Part shown: one piece after another, positions 60,878 to 64,000 of the stretch
Layout of the letters: each line of letters opens with the position of its first letter
How positions within the stretch are numbered: the stretch's first letter is position 1
Source: Mesorhizobium sp. L-8-3
Lineage (GTDB): Bacteria > Pseudomonadota > Alphaproteobacteria > Rhizobiales > Rhizobiaceae
Direction of reading: 5' to 3'
DNA: 64,000 nt
Assembly: GCF_016756615.1 (NCBI RefSeq)
Contig: NZ_AP023262.1
Location: forward strand, 5,457,501-5,521,500
Position numbers and translations under genes: made by a program
The notes under the pieces: generated by a model
Told to the model about the DNA's origin: nothing
The model's database searches: none
What the model saw: the letters and a program-made list of their open reading frames with translations, nothing else

Positions 60878-62335
60878 GTGAACAGAAATGCCGTCCGTGC
60901 GGCGATCCATATCGCAGCCGTATTCGCCATCTATCTCTCGGCCGCGATGCTCATCCCCGCTGCGGTCGATCTCTATTTCGGCCATCGGGACTGGCAGGTC
61001 TTCGCCTTCTCGGCACTGTCCATGGGCGGCCTTGCCCTTGCCGTCGCCGTGGCGACCCAGGGCCGCCCGCCGCAGGTGACGACGCGCTTCGGTTTCCTTC
61101 TCGTCAACCTCCTGTGGTTCACGCTTGCCGTCGCCGGCGCCGTGCCCTTTATGCTGTCGTCACTGGACCTCAGCGTCACCGACGCCTTCTTCGAATCGGT
61201 CTCGGGCATCACCACCACCGGCTCGACCGTGATCAACGGCCTCGACCATCTGCCTCCCGGCCTCCTGCTCTGGCGCTCCCTGCTTTCCTTCATGGGCGGC
61301 CTCGGGGTCATCGCGCTGGGGCTCTTCCTGCTGCCCTTCCTCAACATCGGCGGCGTCTCCTATTTCAGAATAGAATCCTCCGACATAGAGGATCGCCCTT
61401 TCGAGCGTTTCCAGACCTTCGCCATCAGCCTGATCGGCATCTATACGGCGCTCGTCTTCATCTGCGCGGTCTGCTACGCGATCGCCGGGATGAGAGGCTT
61501 CGACGCCGTGAACCATGCCATGTCCACGATCGCGACAGGCGGCATGTCGACCCATGACACTTCCTTCATCCGCTACGCCAACACGCCAGCCATCCTGTGG
61601 ATCGGCTCGATCTTCATGTTCATCGGGGCCTTGCCCTTCTCGATCACGATCCTCTTCGCCGTGCGCGGGCGGCTCGATGCGATGCGCGACCCGCAGATCA
61701 GGGCTTTCGCCGGCTATTGCGTCATGTTCGCGTTGGCGGTGGCGGTCTATCTGCGCGTCAGCATGGACATGCCCTTCTTCGAGGCGCTCAGCCATTCGAC
61801 CTTCAACATGATATCGATCATCACGACGACGGGCTTCTCCAGCGACGACTACACGCAATGGGGTCCCTTCGCCGTAGCCTGCATCTTCGTCGCCACATTC
61901 CTGGGCGGCTGCTCGGGCTCGACGACCGGCGCCATCAAGTCCTATCGCTTCCTGATCCTGTTCGAACTGATCGTGAACGGCCTGCGCCGCCTCATCTATC
62001 CGAGCATGGTGCAGCCGGTGCGCTACGGCGACCGCACGGTCGACGAGGACATGCAGCGCGCGGTTGTCCTGTTCATCGCCTCCTTCTTCGTGCTGTGGGC
62101 GATCGCGACCATCCTCCTCGCCGCCACAGGCCTCGACCTGACGACGGCCATGACCGGCGCCCTCACCTCGCTCACCAATGTCGGGCCGGGCCTCGGCCCC
62201 GTCATCGGGCCGGTCGGCAACTTCTCCTCGCTGCCGGATGCCGCGAAATGGATCTGCTCGGCTGCGATGCTGCTCGGTCGCCTCGAAATCCTCGCCGTCT
62301 TCGTCATCTTCACCCCGACCTTCTGGGGACGCTGA
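60878..62335 (+). CDS. trkH: TrkH-family potassium uptake protein
   Basis: This 485-residue membrane protein has about ten hydrophobic helices and four selectivity-filter-like repeats: TTTGSTVI (near 111), STIATGGMS (near 217), ITTTGFSSDD (near 311) and SLTNVGPGLG (near 430), the K+ filter glycines of the SKT fold. GTG at 60878 follows GGGGGA. TrkH is the channel partner of the cytoplasmic TrkA gate; no trkA is in the window. It imports K+ across the inner membrane. The 267 bases upstream hold no gene. Confidence 0.94.
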   Translation: MNRNAVRAAIHIAAVFAIYLSAAMLIPAAVDLYFGHRDWQVFAFSALSMGGLALAVAVATQGRPPQVTTRFGFLLVNLLWFTLAVAGAVPFMLSSLDLSVTDAFFESVSGITTTGSTVINGLDHLPPGLLLWRSLLSFMGGLGVIALGLFLLPFLNIGGVSYFRIESSDIEDRPFERFQTFAISLIGIYTALVFICAVCYAIAGMRGFDAVNHAMSTIATGGMSTHDTSFIRYANTPAILWIGSIFMFIGALPFSITILFAVRGRLDAMRDPQIRAFAGYCVMFALAVAVYLRVSMDMPFFEALSHSTFNMISIITTTGFSSDDYTQWGPFAVACIFVATFLGGCSGSTTGAIKSYRFLILFELIVNGLRRLIYPSMVQPVRYGDRTVDEDMQRAVVLFIASFFVLWAIATILLAATGLDLTTAMTGALTSLTNVGPGLGPVIGPVGNFSSLPDAAKWICSAAMLLGRLEILAVFVIFTPTFWGR

Positions 62336-62448
62336 GACCGGGAGCAGTCAAAGAGCAGCGGCACGGTCATGAAGGAGATCGGTGGACCGGCGAGGGCTTT
62401 GCCTGTATCAACCCGCGGGAAATCCGAGTAAACCGGTCCATTCCCATC

Positions 62449-63615
62449 GTGTTTCCATCAGTTGCAACCCGCTACCCGATCGCCGCACTGCTGGTGGCCA
62501 TCGTGCTCTCCGGCTGCGCGGGGCCCCAGTCGCACGCCCTGCTGGCGAAGACCGCCGTTCCGGTCGAAGCCTCGAAGATCGCCGGCAAGCACGAGATCTT
62601 CGTGGTCACGACCCGCGCCAAGGCCCCCGATCCTCGTGTGGTCTTCTCCGGGGACCGCTCCGACGCCTCTTCCTTCGCCCGCGTCGACATGACAGTCCCT
62701 CAAGTGCACAAGACCGGCGGCATCGAGGTGCCGAAGAGCGATCAAGGCGACCCCTCCAAATATTTCACAGCCACCAGGCTCGCCGCCTATCGCGACGAAG
62801 CCGCCTTCTCCAGCGCGTTGCGGGCCGACATGGCCCGCCGCAACGGCCGCGTGATGGTCTTCATCCATGGCTACAACACGGCCTTCGACGGCGCGGTCTA
62901 CCGAGCCACGCAGATCGTGCATGATTCCGGCTACAGCGGCACGCCTGTTCTCTTCACCTGGGCGTCGGCGGGCCGCACGGGCGATTACGTCTACGACAAC
63001 AACAGCGCGACGGCTGCGCGCGACCGGCTGGAGGATCTGCTTCGGCTGGTCCAGCGCTCGGGCGCCAAGCGCATCGACATCGTCGCGCATTCAATGGGCA
63101 ACTGGGTCACGGTCGAAGCTTTGCGGCAACTCGCCATGACCGGCGACCGCGACCTCGGCGGCAAGATGGGCGACGTCGTGCTCGCCTCGCCCGACATCGA
63201 CGTCGACGTCTTCAAGACCCAGATGCGGCGCTATGGCGTGCCGAAGAAGCCCTTTATCGTGCTGACGTCGAGCAACGACCGCGCCCTCAGCATATCGGGC
63301 CTGATCGCCGGTCAGCGACCGCGCCTCGGCGACTATGCGGACTCCAAGGATATCGTCAGCTATGGCGTTGTCGTCGCCGATATCAGTTCCCTGTCGGCGG
63401 GCGACAGGCTCAACCACACCAAGTTCGCAGACAATCCGTTGATGGTGAAGCTGCTCGGGGATCGGCTGCAAAGCGACCAGTTGGAGGCGAGCGGCAGTCA
63501 GATCACCGATCGGGTCAACACCCTGACCAGGGGCCTGGGCCAGACGCTGGTGTCGGCGGCCGAGATCGTCATCACCACGCCGTTCGAGGTGATGAAGGTC
63601 GCCGTGGGGCAGTAA
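62449..63615 (+). CDS. Lipoprotein alpha/beta hydrolase (DUF900 type)
   Basis: This protein of about 388 residues starts at GTG 62449 (the only start giving a short leader) with a lipoprotein signal: IAALLVAIVLSGC, a lipobox with Cys at about residue 24. The hydrolase core has FIHGYNTAFDGAVYRATQI (HGYN oxyanion), IVHDSGYSGTPVLFTWASAG and the nucleophile elbow AHSMGNW. These are DUF900 marks. The protein is membrane-anchored, facing the periplasm. Substrate is unknown. Its TAA stop (63613-63615) overlaps the first bases of a palindromic repeat at 63614. Confidence 0.84.
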   Translation: MFPSVATRYPIAALLVAIVLSGCAGPQSHALLAKTAVPVEASKIAGKHEIFVVTTRAKAPDPRVVFSGDRSDASSFARVDMTVPQVHKTGGIEVPKSDQGDPSKYFTATRLAAYRDEAAFSSALRADMARRNGRVMVFIHGYNTAFDGAVYRATQIVHDSGYSGTPVLFTWASAGRTGDYVYDNNSATAARDRLEDLLRLVQRSGAKRIDIVAHSMGNWVTVEALRQLAMTGDRDLGGKMGDVVLASPDIDVDVFKTQMRRYGVPKKPFIVLTSSNDRALSISGLIAGQRPRLGDYADSKDIVSYGVVVADISSLSAGDRLNHTKFADNPLMVKLLGDRLQSDQLEASGSQITDRVNTLTRGLGQTLVSAAEIVITTPFEVMKVAVGQ

Positions 63616-63688
63616 AGCATGTCTCCCGAAAGCGGGTACCGGTTTCGGGAGACATGCGTGAAATCAAGACCTACAGCGCGTTGCGGTA
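63614..63688. repeat. Palindromic intergenic element, copy 3
   Basis: The element begins AAAGCATGTCTCCCGAAAG within the stop codon of the lipoprotein gene. Perfect 15-base arms GCATGTCTCCCGAAA and TTTCGGGAGACATGC (63617-63631 and 63643-63657) enclose an 11-base loop. The right part that forms the second hairpin in copies 1 and 2 is degenerate here (CCTACAGCGCGTTGCGG). Confidence 0.85.
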
Positions 63689-63750
63689 AGTAGGGCACAG
63701 CACACGACAGAATGGTCGCGGGTGATCAGCGGCAACATATCCGCTTCGTC

Positions 63751-63964
63751 ATCCACGGCGAGCGCACGCAGCGAAGCGCGCGATGACCCGTGGATCCATG
63801 CCGTGACCGACCCGAAGGCCGGAGACGGTCGAGGAAGAGGATGGCTCGCCTATCCACCTGCCCAAGCCGGCACATATTCTGCACCGAAGCAGTCGTCCGC
63901 GATTTCACGGCATGGATTCTCGGGTTACCTCGCCCACGCTTCGCGTAGGCGCGGGCCCGAGAAT
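63751..63964. repeat. Composite inverted-repeat region at the window end
   Basis: Two hairpins, ATCCACGG/CCGTGGAT (63751-63795) and ATTCTCGGG/CCCGAGAAT (63916-63964), flank a larger perfect 13-base inverted repeat ATCCATGCCGTGA (63794-63806) with TCACGGCATGGAT (63905-63917). The form resembles the intergenic repeats with CGTCATCC and GGATTCTCGGG segments found many times in Hyphomicrobiales genomes. No gene is supported in 63616-64000. Confidence 0.7.
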
Positions 63965-64000
63965 GACGAGGATAGGGCGGCGCTGTTTGTGGGACGCAAA

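Overview
The window looks like a chromosome segment of a high-GC alphaproteobacterium of the order Hyphomicrobiales (Rhizobiales), probably of the Mesorhizobium/Phyllobacteriaceae kind. The basis is an NadQ-type regulator beside nadABC, palindromic intergenic repeats of a type common in that group, TRAP and ABC uptake genes with adjacent catabolic genes, and a serralysin-type RTX protein style. This placement rests on gene content only. No rRNA, tRNA, CRISPR array or intact prophage was found.

Region 1 (1-15825) is a large acyl-CoA catabolic island. One arm reads leftwards: TRAP transporter (dctP, dctM, dctQ), an APH-fold acyl-CoA phosphotransferase, a small helical partner and an acyl-CoA synthetase cut by the window edge. 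A TetR regulator reads rightwards. Next come an SDR and an isovaleryl/citronellyl-type acyl-CoA dehydrogenase (leftwards), then a rightward operon: enoyl-CoA hydratase, AtuA-family protein, a biotin-dependent carboxylase split into biotin carboxylase, biotin carrier and carboxyltransferase, a chromene-carboxylate isomerase-like protein, and a second hydratase/isomerase. The set mixes the logic of the Atu (acyclic terpene) and Lva (levulinate / 4-hydroxyacyl-CoA kinase) pathways. Four AATGAA/TTCATT palindromes lie in its control regions and probably bind the TetR protein.

Region 2 (15832-23499) is cofactor biosynthesis: nadABC behind two copies of a palindromic site and an NadQ-like regulator, then panBC, a Dabb-domain protein and a LysR regulator.

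Region 3 (23628-34877) is a surface/secretion island: two RTX proteins (one with an N-terminal array of short beta-helix-like repeats, one of 1823 residues with a propeller-like head and Ig/cadherin-like repeats), three tandem phage-tail-collar ('microcystin-dependent') proteins, a DUF6916-like protein and a GNAT acetyltransferase. No phage structural or replication genes accompany them.

Region 4 (35183-43400) holds a cyclopropane fatty acid synthase, a small lipoprotein, a Tat-exported CpdB phosphodiesterase, a decayed IS5-type transposase lying against a small secreted cysteine-rich protein, an NDH-2-like oxidoreductase, and an Lrp regulator divergent from alanine dehydrogenase.

Region 5 (43429-49172) is a nucleoside-hydrolase / uridine-phosphorylase pair plus an NMT1/SsuA-type ABC transporter and a divergent LysR regulator. 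Region 6 (49328-53115) is a leftward operon cysK - alaX - sseA - GNAT - DUF1203. Region 7 (53376-63615) has an SDR, an alpha/beta hydrolase, an MFS transporter, an RhlE-type helicase, ilvA with a DUF1697 gene, trkH and a lipoprotein hydrolase. The last 385 bases are intergenic repeats.

Three copies of one palindromic element (25922, 33801, 63614) occur; two begin exactly on the stop codon of the preceding gene. A second, hairpin-rich repeat family occurs at 45274 and 49231.
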